Source: Diplolepis rosae
Lineage: Eukaryota > Arthropoda > Insecta > Hymenoptera > Diplolepididae
Assembly (NCBI GenBank): GCA_030998225.1
Contig: JAPYXD010000680.1
Coordinates: forward strand, 10,850,001-10,914,000
DNA length: 64,000 nucleotides
Direction of reading: 5' to 3'
The notes below the pieces were generated by a model. It did no database searches and was not told the DNA's origin. It saw nothing but the letters and a program-made list of their open reading frames with translations. The translations under genes were made by a program, and so were the position numbers. Below, in pieces: positions 57,201-64,000 of the stretch (the first letter of the stretch is position 1; every line of letters starts with the position of its first letter).

Positions 57201-57270
57201 CTTTGTACTTACCTATGGTTTGAACAACAATTATGACAGCGCAAAGTAAAGAAGAAATTACAATATCCAT
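48010..57270 (-). CDS. Serine protease homologue SPH-D, complete four-exon gene
   Basis: Joining 57270-57213, 56843-56506, 53429-53142 and 48222-48010 gives 298 residues. The signal peptide is MDIVISSLLCAVIIVVQTI. RIFNG (32-36) keeps an Arg-Ile activation site. The His position is Ser73 (LITTASCASYIG), Asp127 is kept (SDYDVGVIM) and the Ser position is Leu231 (RDLGSPLTKF). Exon 2 is one codon shorter than in B and C. As in C, the Cys191/220 pair is missing, and the extra Cys of CGWG and LHC are kept, perhaps forming a new bridge. Introns are long: intron 3 (4.9 kb) holds a Penelope-like block, a DD41D remnant, a mariner fragment and a tRNA-like element; intron 2 holds two mariners. The closest relative is SPH-C. 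Secreted, presumably non-catalytic; role unknown. Confidence 0.85.
48223..49388. other. SPH-D intron 3, proximal part
   Basis: The first ~200 bases match SPH-C intron 3 (ccaattgggtctatttttaa and flanks). The remainder is AT-rich without recognised elements. Confidence 0.5.
49647..50100 (+). repeat. Three tandem units of ~160-177 bases
   Basis: Units start at 49647, 49824 and 49986, each with ct-tgacat-a, gg(t)aataaatttcatcg, gaaggcaactcat and gtacaccttgttttt. Units differ by substitutions and short gaps. Confidence 0.8.
50758..50852 (+). repeat. LTR-like 3' end, copy 2
   Basis: Order and wording match 41205-41312: tgacttctcctcatccct, gaggatcc, aaaacgaggaatctttt. It finishes in TGTTACGTTTCTGACGTAAC-A, a palindromic end. 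Confidence 0.45.
50891..50929 (+). ncRNA. Degenerate hammerhead-like core
   Basis: CTGATGA is followed by GGTT-ggtg-AACC, a clean four-pair stem II. Then come eight extra bases, GAAAC, and GTTG with CTC in place of GTC. Extra bases and a broken stem III make it unlikely to cleave. Confidence 0.35.
51139..51753 (+). mobile_element. DD41D-type element, deleted to 615 bases
   Basis: TA-flanked inverted ends CAGGGTCGG/TGGGCCATCTAGCATT extend about 55 bases. Inside, NKQNCRIRGSENRNVIFGKP, QTQRVTVWCEF and ENVLKNWVDRMGYCKAIRGS match the middle and C-terminus of the transposase at 17-930 and 35577-36712. The N-terminus and all three catalytic Asp are gone. Confidence 0.8.
51775..52310 (+). mobile_element. 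Decayed mariner fragment
   Basis: Pieces such as FQHRIVTCDEK, a stop, ILYDDRNRSRSMLDKDEVPK and LHDNASSYTANWTQLKILE can be read across frames. They are the first and second Asp regions. Heavily mutated, no ends found. Confidence 0.6.
52585..52703 (+). repeat. Small hairpin-ended element carrying a tRNA-like body (copy 2)
   Basis: About 93% alike to 9180-9296, with homology extending ~35 bases upstream. The tRNA-like body is 52609-52680 with the same loop CCGGCAA. The acceptor 5' strand has a further change (ACCTCCA). Confidence 0.7.
52710..53141. other. SPH-D intron 3, AT-rich, nothing recognised
   Basis: No element recognised between the tRNA-like repeat and exon 3. Confidence 0.5.
53142..53429 (-). 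CDS. SPH-D exon 3 (second barrel)
   Basis: The exon has 96 codons. It encodes LADNIDYTHAKNVDLCGYKF, ATVCGWGSTEYDDHKY, LHCMSITIRNDSIC and KLMCGEATF. Donor gtaatt after TTG. Confidence 0.87.
53866..55036 (-). mobile_element. mariner (DD34D), copy 2 of the CCAGGGG family, deleted
   Basis: TA at 53864-53865 and 55037-55038 flanks the inverted ends. It is highly similar to 31716-33001. It has a stop in DEDPT-stop-SQQ (near 54608) and a frame change near 54420. A deletion of ~110 bases removes the stretch between the second and third Asp (ILQHD joins FFASMGHSLAEQ). The matching site in SPH-C (TA at 37079-37080) is empty. Confidence 0.88.
55039..55517. other. SPH-D intron 2 proper
   Basis: Homologous to 37081-37600 in SPH-C (ttgctacgcagttgtag, aattacaacacagaaa, taggctgtatactt). 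Confidence 0.75.
55520..56453 (-). mobile_element. mariner, TIR TTAGG(T/C)GCGCAACTAAGT, internally deleted
   Basis: TA at 55518-55519 and 56454-56455. The minus strand carries SALGITRQAISKRFHALW, SYDLKPSNVERRFYACEQLL, a shift, then ILQYENARSHVAKPVKTYLE and APSDHYWFRLMAHGLADQQF. The N-terminal ~90 codons are missing, and the second catalytic Asp is Glu (QYENARSH). A relative of 13105-14258. The matching site in SPH-C (TA at 37605-37606) is empty. Confidence 0.85.
56506..56843 (-). CDS. SPH-D exon 2 (first barrel)
   Basis: The exon has 112 codons plus two bases. It encodes GRIFNGELPHDEEYKYTVSL, GSHVCGSGLFQKGFLITTAS and SDYDVGVIM. The active-site His is Ser; a second change (CAWYI to CASYI) is next to it. 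Confidence 0.88.
57213..57270 (-). CDS. SPH-D exon 1 (signal peptide)
   Basis: The exon encodes MDIVISSLLCAVIIVVQTI plus one base, then gtaagtac. An upstream ATG is followed at once by TGA, so this start is used. Confidence 0.87.
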
Positions 57271-57335
57271 TTTTCTTCACATATGTCAGCGATATTAAAA
57301 GTTGAGTTTCTTTGCAGCACTTTTTGAATACAGGT

Positions 57336-57342
57336 CTTATCT
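57336..57342 (-). promoter_or_regulatory. SPH-D upstream GATA site
   Basis: TTTAGATAAGACC on the minus strand lies about 70 bases before the ATG, at the same place as in A and B; in C it is AGACAAG. GATA factors commonly control gut and fat-body genes in insects, but binding here is inference. Confidence 0.45.
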
Positions 57343-57962
57343 AAACTTTTGTTAGTAATGCAATAAAAATATTTTTTATCATTATAAATTCAGAGCCTTC
57401 GAGAAAGCTTACTTAAGACCTTAATTTTTTTCTCATCTTTATAGTAGCAATTTCACAATTGAGTCAATATAAATAAGTTACAAAGCTTCAGATGAAGTTA
57501 TTCTGAAAATGATTTTGCATTAGCACCTACAGTTAATAAATTACAGGGGTAGTAAGTTTATACTTTTCAATTAACCACATTTTTTGAAAAAATTGTAACT
57601 CGCATTTTTTATTTTAATCATGTCTTGTGTATATTGGTTTTCGCAGCTTTTTTTCCGTTTTTTTTTAATGGTTCTAACTATTTTGAAAAAAAAGTTTTTC
57701 ATATACAGACTGTTCAACAAGAGCGAGTCCTCGATTTTTCGAAAACTATTAGAGATTTTAAAACGTTTTTTTAAAAAATAAAAGTACTCTCCAAGGACTA
57801 CGGCGCTACTACCTAATAGATAGTCCAGTCCCCATCGTTGTCCAGAATGGCCTGGCACCTTTTCGGCATGCTTTCCACTAATTTTTCAGCGTAGTCCGTT
57901 GGTAGTTCTTGCCATATCTTCCTGATTTTTTGCGAGAGCTGTTTCAGGGTGAACACGCGTTT

Positions 57963-58694
57963 TCACGCAAGCTTACTCTTTAAAACTCTCCAGACATTTT
58001 CGATTGGATTCGCATCGGGGGGCTGTGATGGCCAGTTCAAAGTTGTGATGCCATTTTCTGTTTTCCAGGCGGTGCAAAGACGGCTTCGATGTTTCGGGTC
58101 GTTATCTTCTTGTAAGATCCAGTCGGCCGTATCGGCTCCAAACATCTTTGTAGCAGACCTTAGAAGACCACCTTCATATATTTGGAGCATTTTCTGAGTA
58201 ATCAAGTTCTCGGTTAAGGGCTCTAAACACCCAAAAAGGCGCTGTGAGAAGCATCCCCAAACATGGACCTTCACGGGGTGTTTAACGGTTCGCTCAAGTA
58301 ATCTACTGCCAACGCTAGACCAGGCATAATTTATGGGAACCCATGCCCAGAACGACGCTTCATCAGAAAAAATGACATTCGACCAGACACGGTTGAGATT
58401 TTCAGCAGCCCATGCCTTTCGTTTTTCCATATGGGTTTCTGAAAGCAGGGGTTTTTGCCTCGTGCTACGGTATTTTATATTCGATTCAAGACGCTGTCGA
58501 ATGGTGTCTATACTGATGTTGACTCTCTTTTCGGCTAGAATAGCCTTGGCCTCTCGTAACCGTTGAGTGGGGAGACGCTCGAACAGCTTTATGATCGCTT
58601 TATCCTGCTTGCTTGTTGTTGCTCGCGATTTTCCTCTTTCAGGCAGATCGTCAACTGTTTTATTGGCTTTATAACGCTCAACACCAGTGTTCAC
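57963..58694 (-). CDS. Tc1 transposase, C-terminal 240 codons
   Basis: The real part begins at YKANKTVDDLPERG, just past the MITE border; the first residues of the open frame are MITE sequence. A DNA-binding region follows (TQRLREAKAILAEKRVNISI). The catalytic residues are Asp in NVIFSDEASFWAW, Asp in ILQEDNDPKHRSR and Glu in PDANPIENVW. Thirty-four residues lie between the last two, as in Tc1 (DD34E). It ends SKLA-stop. All catalytic residues are present, so only the MITE insertion visibly disables it. Confidence 0.88.
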   Translation of the reverse strand: MNTGVERYKANKTVDDLPERGKSRATTSKQDKAIIKLFERLPTQRLREAKAILAEKRVNISIDTIRQRLESNIKYRSTRQKPLLSETHMEKRKAWAAENLNRVWSNVIFSDEASFWAWVPINYAWSSVGSRLLERTVKHPVKVHVWGCFSQRLFGCLEPLTENLITQKMLQIYEGGLLRSATKMFGADTADWILQEDNDPKHRSRLCTAWKTENGITTLNWPSQPPDANPIENVWRVLKSKLA

Positions 58695-58856
58695 AGATTG
58701 CGTAAGATTTTTGCTCCCACCATGGATCCCACCAGCTCATGGTTTCTTCCTCGCTCCACTGCCAGAAGTTGGTTGAATGAGGAAGACGCAATGAGCTGGT
58801 GGGATCCATGGTGGAAGCAAAAATCTTACGCAATCTGTGAACACTTCGCTCAACCC
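58683..58856. mobile_element. hAT-type hairpin MITE (copy 2) inside Tc1
   Basis: CGCTCAAC repeats at 58675-58682 and 58857-58864. The ends carry CAGTGTTCACAG and AGTGTTCACAG inverted. Its core (tggttgaatgaggaagacgc, cgctccactgcca) matches copy 1 at 23592-23753, but the outer arms differ between copies while matching within each copy. Confidence 0.85.
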
Positions 58857-59242
58857 ACTCCTTCACGAACGATTTCGACTTTTTGATGTATTTAGCAGCG
58901 GCTGTATAGGACATAAGTGGTCCCTTTGGATGGGTACACAAGAAGACCGCTTCAAAACGTTTCGCGTACACAGAACTCATTATGACTCACGTCTGCTCTC
59001 TCGGACGATTCGAGCGCTACTGAATCGCCTTGGAAATTGCGCCGTAGTCCTTTGAACGTACTTTCATTAAAAAAAAAAAGTTCAAAAATCTCTAATAGTT
59101 TTCGAAAAATCAAGAACTCGCTCTTGTTGAACAGACTGTAAATTTTTCAGCTTGATTAAGCCAGCGTGTTGTGTGCGCCAACGACCTATTCAAGTTTTTG
59201 ATACGCTTAGCAATATCATTATTACGCGCATTTGAAAGAAAC

Positions 59243-59539
59243 TCATTTTAGAAACAAAATATGGCATAGCAGTATAGCAAATAATACTAATCTTTTAATA
59301 CATTCACAGTTTTGTATTGCTTGCTTTCTACATGATCCGCAAACTTTTGAATCAGAGGGAATTCTGGGAAACATTTTTTGTAGGTTTGATGAAATTCTTC
59401 TCAAATCTTCTGATTTCGATTTATGATTGATTTTGTTGAAAGGGTTACAACAACGAGCCTTGAAGCTTTGACTCTCAGATATTTTTTGAAATAAACTCCC
59501 AAATTCAAGAAATTTTAATTTCCTCATTGTGCATCTCAT
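59243..59539 (-). CDS. ORF with CC..C-x2-C pattern in the foldback loop
   Basis: This 98-codon frame includes ARCCNPFNKINHKSK, LRRISSNLQKMFPRI and KVCGSCRKQ. Such a cysteine-patterned segment occurs at the start of some insect transposon proteins, where it may bind zinc. The part after about residue 70 overlaps the left inner arm. No catalytic domain is present and the start is uncertain. A remnant of the element's own protein is more likely than a host gene. Confidence 0.35.
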   Translation of the reverse strand: MRCTMRKLKFLEFGSLFQKISESQSFKARCCNPFNKINHKSKSEDLRRISSNLQKMFPRIPSDSKVCGSCRKQAIQNCECIKRLVLFAILLCHILFLK

Positions 59540-60293
59540 CTATCATTTGCATCCTCTACAAATAGTTATTCTTAATAATTCAAAAGAAAAAACCGATTTT
59601 CATAAAACTTTCTTCTGCTCAATAATAATACTGAATAAAAAATTGTAGTTATCAATCGAACCTTATATTACGTTTCGAGTATTATTCATATGAGAAAATA
59701 TGACCGTGAGAGATTTAGTGCCTCACGATAAAACTAGTTATCAAAACGCACGACTAAATAATAAAAATAAATAGAATAAAAATATAAAAAAATAAAAATA
59801 AATAAAATTTAACGTAAACATCAATTGGAGAACGGTATAAGTAGTTACTAAAGTAATTTTTGACGAAATTTGAATATGAAACACTGAAATAAAAATATAT
59901 TGCACGAAGCTCAAAAGCTGTTTCGTAATGAAATATGCTGATGTATACAGAACTGTGAATGTATTAAAAGATTAGTATTATTTGTTATACTCTTAGGTCA
60001 TATTTTGTTTCACAAATATATTTTTTCAAATGCGCGTAATAATGATACGACTAAGCGTATCAAAAGCAAGATAAAATATTTTTTTTTAAGTGTCCTTTTT
60101 TCAAACAAAATGCGAAAACAATATTGAAACTAAAAAATTGATATAAAAAATTTTTTTTAAAATAGTTAGTCATTAAAAAGAACTGAAAAAAGCTACGAAA
60201 AACAATATACAAAAAATGTGGTTGAGTGAAAAGTGTAAACTTACCACCCCTGTAATTTAATAACTGTAGGTGCTAATGTAAAATCATTTCCAG

Positions 60294-63093
60294 ACTTATC
60301 AGTTCGTACCTAGTACAACATTTTTTGAAAATTTCAAAAAATTTGGAACAAGGAAATTTGGCACACATACTTGGCAAATTTTGCCCCGTATATATCAGAA
60401 AATTATCAAGAAATAATAAACAGTAGTTGGCGGGCCCCTGGGGGATTGGAACCCCTAGCTGCAGCCACGATTGGCCTTACGTATTTGTATACGTAAATTT
60501 TAGAATAGCAACATCGTTATTTGTAGGAATAACATTCAAACGTATAAAAGTCTTTAGTTTATTTATTCCAGAATTCCAATACTGCATTATAACAAATTCT
60601 GTAAAGTTCTGTACTTCTTCTTTGAAAGCAAAATTTTTATTCGCAAACAAGTAGCGTGTATCCAAGAATTAGTAACCTCCAAAACATTCACATTTTCACA
60701 CTTCAAAAATAGAATATTTCAGTAGTTCAAAACTGTCTTTTCAAAAAGGATATTAATAAAGCTTTCGTTTTTCTTATAGAATTTTATCCTAAATGTAAAC
60801 TGCATCATAAAAAATGAATCAAAGTTAAAGTTATGAAAAACTTCATTTCTCGCGTCACAGGAACCATTTGCTTGATTTCTTAGAATCATTCTTCGAGTCC
60901 ACTGTCGTAATTTAAATGCTGCACCATTTATCGGTATTTAATTTTCAAAAAAAGCAAGTATTTTTGTTCATAGATGGAAAGTTTTTTGGGTAAATTTTGT
61001 TTTATTTCTCAAACTATGATGACACCTAGATGAAAAATCTTGAAAAATCTATCACTTAAGAAATACAAATTATAAAAGTCATGTGGGGAGAAAAGCAAAT
61101 GACGTCTTTAACTCAGATTCTTGGGAGATATAATTAAATATATTTGATTGTTATAAAAGAACTTCTTTAACAGAGTAGAAGTTTTTATGCCAACACAAAA
61201 CAAACTATGATATACTATAACATTACTGTATTTCATATTTGCAATGTAATTTGCTATTAATCTGTAAAGGAACTCCAACGACTTGACAACTTGTACCAGT
61301 TCGGTAATTGGTTCCTTCATCCTATTCAACTTGCCTTTCACTCTATGGGGCAGGACTTTAAGTGGGTAAGTTATGAAATTTAATTTAAATTCTCTATTTA
61401 AACAGTATGAAAAAGTTTTTAAAATAAAACTAACTTATAATAAGACAGTGAAATTAATGAAAAAATTAAGAATATTCGCTGTAGAATAGGGCAAAGTACC
61501 CAGGAAACAAAAAACCATTCACTTGCGTTAAATTTGAATGGGCTTTGAGGTGTTCTGAATTGCGTATCTGTCACTGGAATTTCAGCATTAACAGATTGAA
61601 AACCAATATTTCCGATAGAAAATAATGTATTTAAAGTGAACAATCGTTTACAATACAATTCGTATTCTGTTTTTATTGTATTTCTCTTATTCAGAGTGAC
61701 CTTTTAAGACTTCCATTTCATTTGGAATTTCAACCGATTCATGCGAACATCAATGAATCGTACATTGCCATTAGAAATTATTTGAGGTTAATCAGTCTTA
61801 TTCAACCCTATTTACTTAACGATTTAACCAATGTCGAATGGCAGATTTAAAACATTGCGCACAAATGGCAGATTCCAATTGTCACCATCCGATTGAATTT
61901 TTATTTCCTGAATATGCAAATGACAGATACACAATTCAAAGAGACGCGCGCTCTATCGATTTTTTTTTCCTGGGTAAGATAGCCTTTGACAAAATACAAT
62001 TAAAGAAACATATAATAGGGATAAAAAAGCCAAACGTTTCGGCCACAAATGGGGGCCCTCATCAGTGCCGGGCAATTTCATGGAGTTAATGACTTAGCTT
62101 TAAACGTGCACAAAATATAAATTGTTTATAGAAATACTATTTTTTTGGATTTTTTGTTTGTTTTAGTTCTTTTTTTAAAATTAATAATTAATAAAAACAA
62201 CAAGGAACTATTGCAAGGGGGCAAAGCCCAGGGCATCCAGGAACCAGACCGCTCCAAACACAGTCCTCAAAAAAAGGGGGGAAGGAACTCCTATTCAGCA
62301 GATGCGTGGAGAATCTGAATGCAAACGGCTTTTCCTCAAAGTCACACACAAGAACCATATATTAAATCGGATTTTTTTTAACTTAAAACCAATTACGTAA
62401 GAAAGAGAAGAACAAAATTTATGAGGAAGGCCTACAAACACCTTTGAGAAGCATGAACAGCACAAAAACACAAACACACAACGCCGAAGAACGGAGTTTT
62501 GTAAAAAGTAAAATAGTTAATTTTGAGTTTTATTGTATTTCCGATTTGGTAGAGTGTTATTTCTTTTGAAACGCAGAGGCAACAGATAAATATAGCTACA
62601 CACTCTGTTCAATGTTAAAAAGAAAACTGATTTGAGAAAAGAGCAGTACCATTTAAAAGCTAGCGTGGAAAAATAAATATATATAAGGACCATTTGTTGG
62701 GAAGGGTCAAGTTCCAAACGCATAAACATATTCCCGTACATGGTCTATGTCCTGGCTACTCAAGAACCAAATACGCTCTAGTGTTTGAAGAGAGGAGAGA
62801 AAAAAAAATCTCAAGTCCACATGTTCAAAAGAGTTTTCCAGAAGAGGCAATTGCAAAGATAATATAAAAGTAAAGATAAATGAAGAAAATTTTTTTAAAG
62901 ACGAAGAATTGTAATCTTTTTGAAAGAGCTGCAACGCAACGAAGAAGGCTATGTCTTGTTTCATTCACGTTTATAAGAATATAAATATGCCGGTGTATTT
63001 ACATAAGATAATAATTGTTTACATCATTTCAAAAATAATATGGTTGTACTCTGACATACATATTTCATTTTGAGTAAAATTAGTTCAACAATA
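60294..63093. other. AT-rich DNA between foldback and SPH-E, no gene recognised
   Basis: ORFs of 60-85 codons on both strands lack recognisable domains. The hammerhead-like core at 62031-62065 and a short GC-richer patch (62205-62285) are the only notable items; together they may mark a Penelope-like relic. Homology to the SPH 3' flank begins near 63030. Confidence 0.4.
62031..62065 (-). ncRNA. Hammerhead-like core with strong stem II
   Basis: On the minus strand CTGATGA is followed by GGGCCCCCATTTGTGGCC, which allows a GGCC/GGCC stem II. Then comes GAAAC and GTTTGGC. The cleavage triplet is changed and stem III has a mismatch, so the motif is probably a relic. Confidence 0.45.
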
Positions 63094-63291
63094 TTAACTT
63101 TCATTTGTTGCTTTCTCATATTGTAACTTCTCTAGAATTTGTTGAACATCTATAAATGCAGCATGAGATCTGTAGAAACGCAGGTAAACACCATTTTCAC
63201 CTATGAATCTAGTAAGTGTGATTCCAATAATATAATTAATAGGTTTACCATTCACTTTGATGAACTTAGTCAGAGGGCTTCCAATGTCTCG
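63094..63291 (-). CDS. SPH-E exon 4
   Basis: 65 codons plus stop after acceptor atatag; Ser position Ile (RDIGSPL). Confidence 0.86.
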   Translation of the reverse strand, partial: RDIGSPLTKFIKVNGKPINYIIGITLTRFIGENGVYLRFYRSHAAFIDVQQILEKLQYEKATNES

Positions 63292-63882
63292 CTATATAAC
63301 AATTAAGAATATATCAATTAGAAAAAGAAAAAGCATGAGTTCAAAATGAACTTCAGTAAATTTAAAATGAGTCAATTAGGATAATTTTGAACTAAACCCG
63401 GCCAATTTTTAAATTTTTGTGGTTTAATATCAACTTTTATTGTATTGAATTTCAAAGTTTTTATATATTCACTTTGGAGTTTCATTTTAAGCTTATAGCA
63501 CTTCATTTTAAATCTTATTGTTTGCTTAGAATTGTTTTGAATAACATAGTTTGCACAAAATTATATAAATACGTAAATTTTACAATGCAATTACCAAAGT
63601 AGTTATATGCCCAGTAAATTTTGCTTCTCCGCATATCAGTTTGCTTCTATAGTTTCCACCTGGAATAGCATTTCTACAGATTGTTTCATTGCGAAGGTTT
63701 ACACGCATACAGTGCAGATTCTCTGAGTATCCTGCGGTTTCTAATCGATAATGTTTATGATCATCTTCTGTGATACTCCCCCATCCACATACATCAGAAT
63801 TATATTTATGTACATTTAAATTGACACTGTGATCAAGAATTTCCAGTGTTTGTGCACGCGTATAATCGATATTATCTACAAG
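63094..63882 (-). CDS. Serine protease homologue SPH-E, exons 3-4 (5' part outside window)
   Basis: Exon 3 (63882-63595) and exon 4 (63291-63094) join in phase to 161 residues. Exon 3 reads LVDNIDYTRAQTLEILDHSV, SDVCGWGSITEDDHK, LHCMRVNLRNETIC and KLICGEAKF. Exon 4 reads RDIGSPLTKFIKVNGKPINY and ends KATNES-stop, four to five codons shorter than C and D and without their final Cys. The active-site Ser position is Ile, so this copy too should be inactive. The His and Asp positions lie in exon 2, beyond the right edge. Confidence 0.85.
63595..63882 (-). CDS. SPH-E exon 3
   Basis: 96 codons, the same length as in B, C and D. Donor gtaatt, acceptor ttctag. Confidence 0.86.
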
Positions 63883-64000
63883 CTAGAACAATAATTAAAG
63901 TTATCAAGTAAATGATCTGTAAATTATATCAACTTTTAAGCTTATTTTATAGGCACTTTGTTGTGAGGAACTTGACAATATTTTTATTATATTACGAAAT

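Larger units (their letters stand above)
57706..59138 (-). mobile_element. Tc1-like (DD34E) transposon, interrupted by a hAT MITE
   Basis: Inverted ends CAG(A/T)CTGTTCAACAAGAGCG extend about 50 bases and are flanked by TA (57704-57705, 59139-59140). The N-terminus MSSVYAKRFEAVFLCTHPKG to SFVKEWVERS (about 58850-58980) is separated by the MITE at 58683-58856 from the rest of the transposase. Confidence 0.9.
57502..60293. mobile_element. Foldback element with ~350-base arms, carrying Tc1
   Basis: The outer arms (57502-57703 and about 60080-60293) share tagcacctacagtta-taaat, tacagggg and cacattttttg. The inner arms (59190-59330 and 59940-60075) share acgcgcatttgaaa and taatactaatcttttaatac. 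The Tc1 insert (57706-59138) splits the left arm. The loop contains a cysteine-patterned ORF. Confidence 0.75.

Noticed and set aside
62707..62964. 85-codon hydrophobic minus-strand ORF
   Set aside because: Phe/Leu-rich from T-rich DNA; no conserved counterpart upstream of the other SPH genes.
1..64000. Integrated viral (for example polydnavirus-like) segment, CRISPR array or bacterial operon
   Set aside because: No viral replication or capsid genes, no spaced direct repeats of CRISPR type and no prokaryotic gene organisation were seen; spliced genes and mariners indicate insect DNA.

Overview
The window looks like AT-rich insect nuclear DNA. It has spliced genes with GT/AG introns, many Tc1/mariner elements, an R1-clade LINE and numerous MITE and foldback repeats. 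A hymenopteran such as a parasitoid wasp would fit, but the species cannot be fixed from sequence alone. Most single-frame ORFs are transposon debris or chance.

The host gene content is one tandem family, all on the minus strand: five copies of a secreted chymotrypsin-fold serine protease homologue (SPH A to E). Each complete copy has four exons: a signal peptide ending in phase 1; the N-terminal barrel with a Lys/Arg-Ile cleavage site; the second barrel with a CGWG motif; and the C-terminal end. A (only exon 1, 1568-1622) runs out of the left edge. B (5425-22536), C (30148-38940) and D (48010-57270) are complete. E (exons 3 and 4, 63094-63882) runs out of the right edge. All eleven complete exons of B-D plus the visible A and E exons are open, have matching phases and join to proteins of 298-311 residues. 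In B, C and D the active-site His is Ile, Leu or Ser and the active-site Ser is Val or Leu, while the active-site Asp and the zymogen cleavage site remain. The family therefore looks like catalytically dead but conserved pseudoproteases. Introns and flanks of C and D are homologous, so the array grew by whole-gene duplication. A GATA-like site plus TATA region lies upstream of several copies.

Mobile elements fill introns and intergenic DNA but no exon. They include mariner (DD34D) copies of at least seven types, DD41D-type elements, a DD34E Tc1 element, a Helitron remnant, a CACTA-like transposase remnant, an R1 LINE with A-tail, hAT-type MITEs with 8-bp target duplications, TTAA-flanked MITEs, long foldback elements and LTR-like or Penelope-like pieces. 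Hammerhead-ribozyme-like cores occur at about 41.66, 50.9 and 62.05 kb. Two small hairpin elements near 9.2 and 52.6 kb each carry a tRNA-like body.

Layout. 0-5 kb: DD41D remnant, SPH-A exon 1, Helitron and mariner remnants. 5.4-22.5 kb: SPH-B, whose second intron (9 kb) holds CACTA, tRNA-like, TTAA-MITE, foldback and mariner insertions. 22.6-30 kb: foldback, MITEs and the LINE. 30-39 kb: SPH-C with four transposons in intron 2. 39-48 kb: LTR-like pieces and a near-intact mariner. 48-57 kb: SPH-D, with a Penelope-like block in intron 3 and two mariners in intron 2 that are absent from the matching sites in C. 57.5-60.3 kb: a foldback element containing Tc1, itself containing a hAT MITE. 60.3-63 kb: mostly featureless AT-rich DNA. 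63.1 kb to the end: SPH-E.
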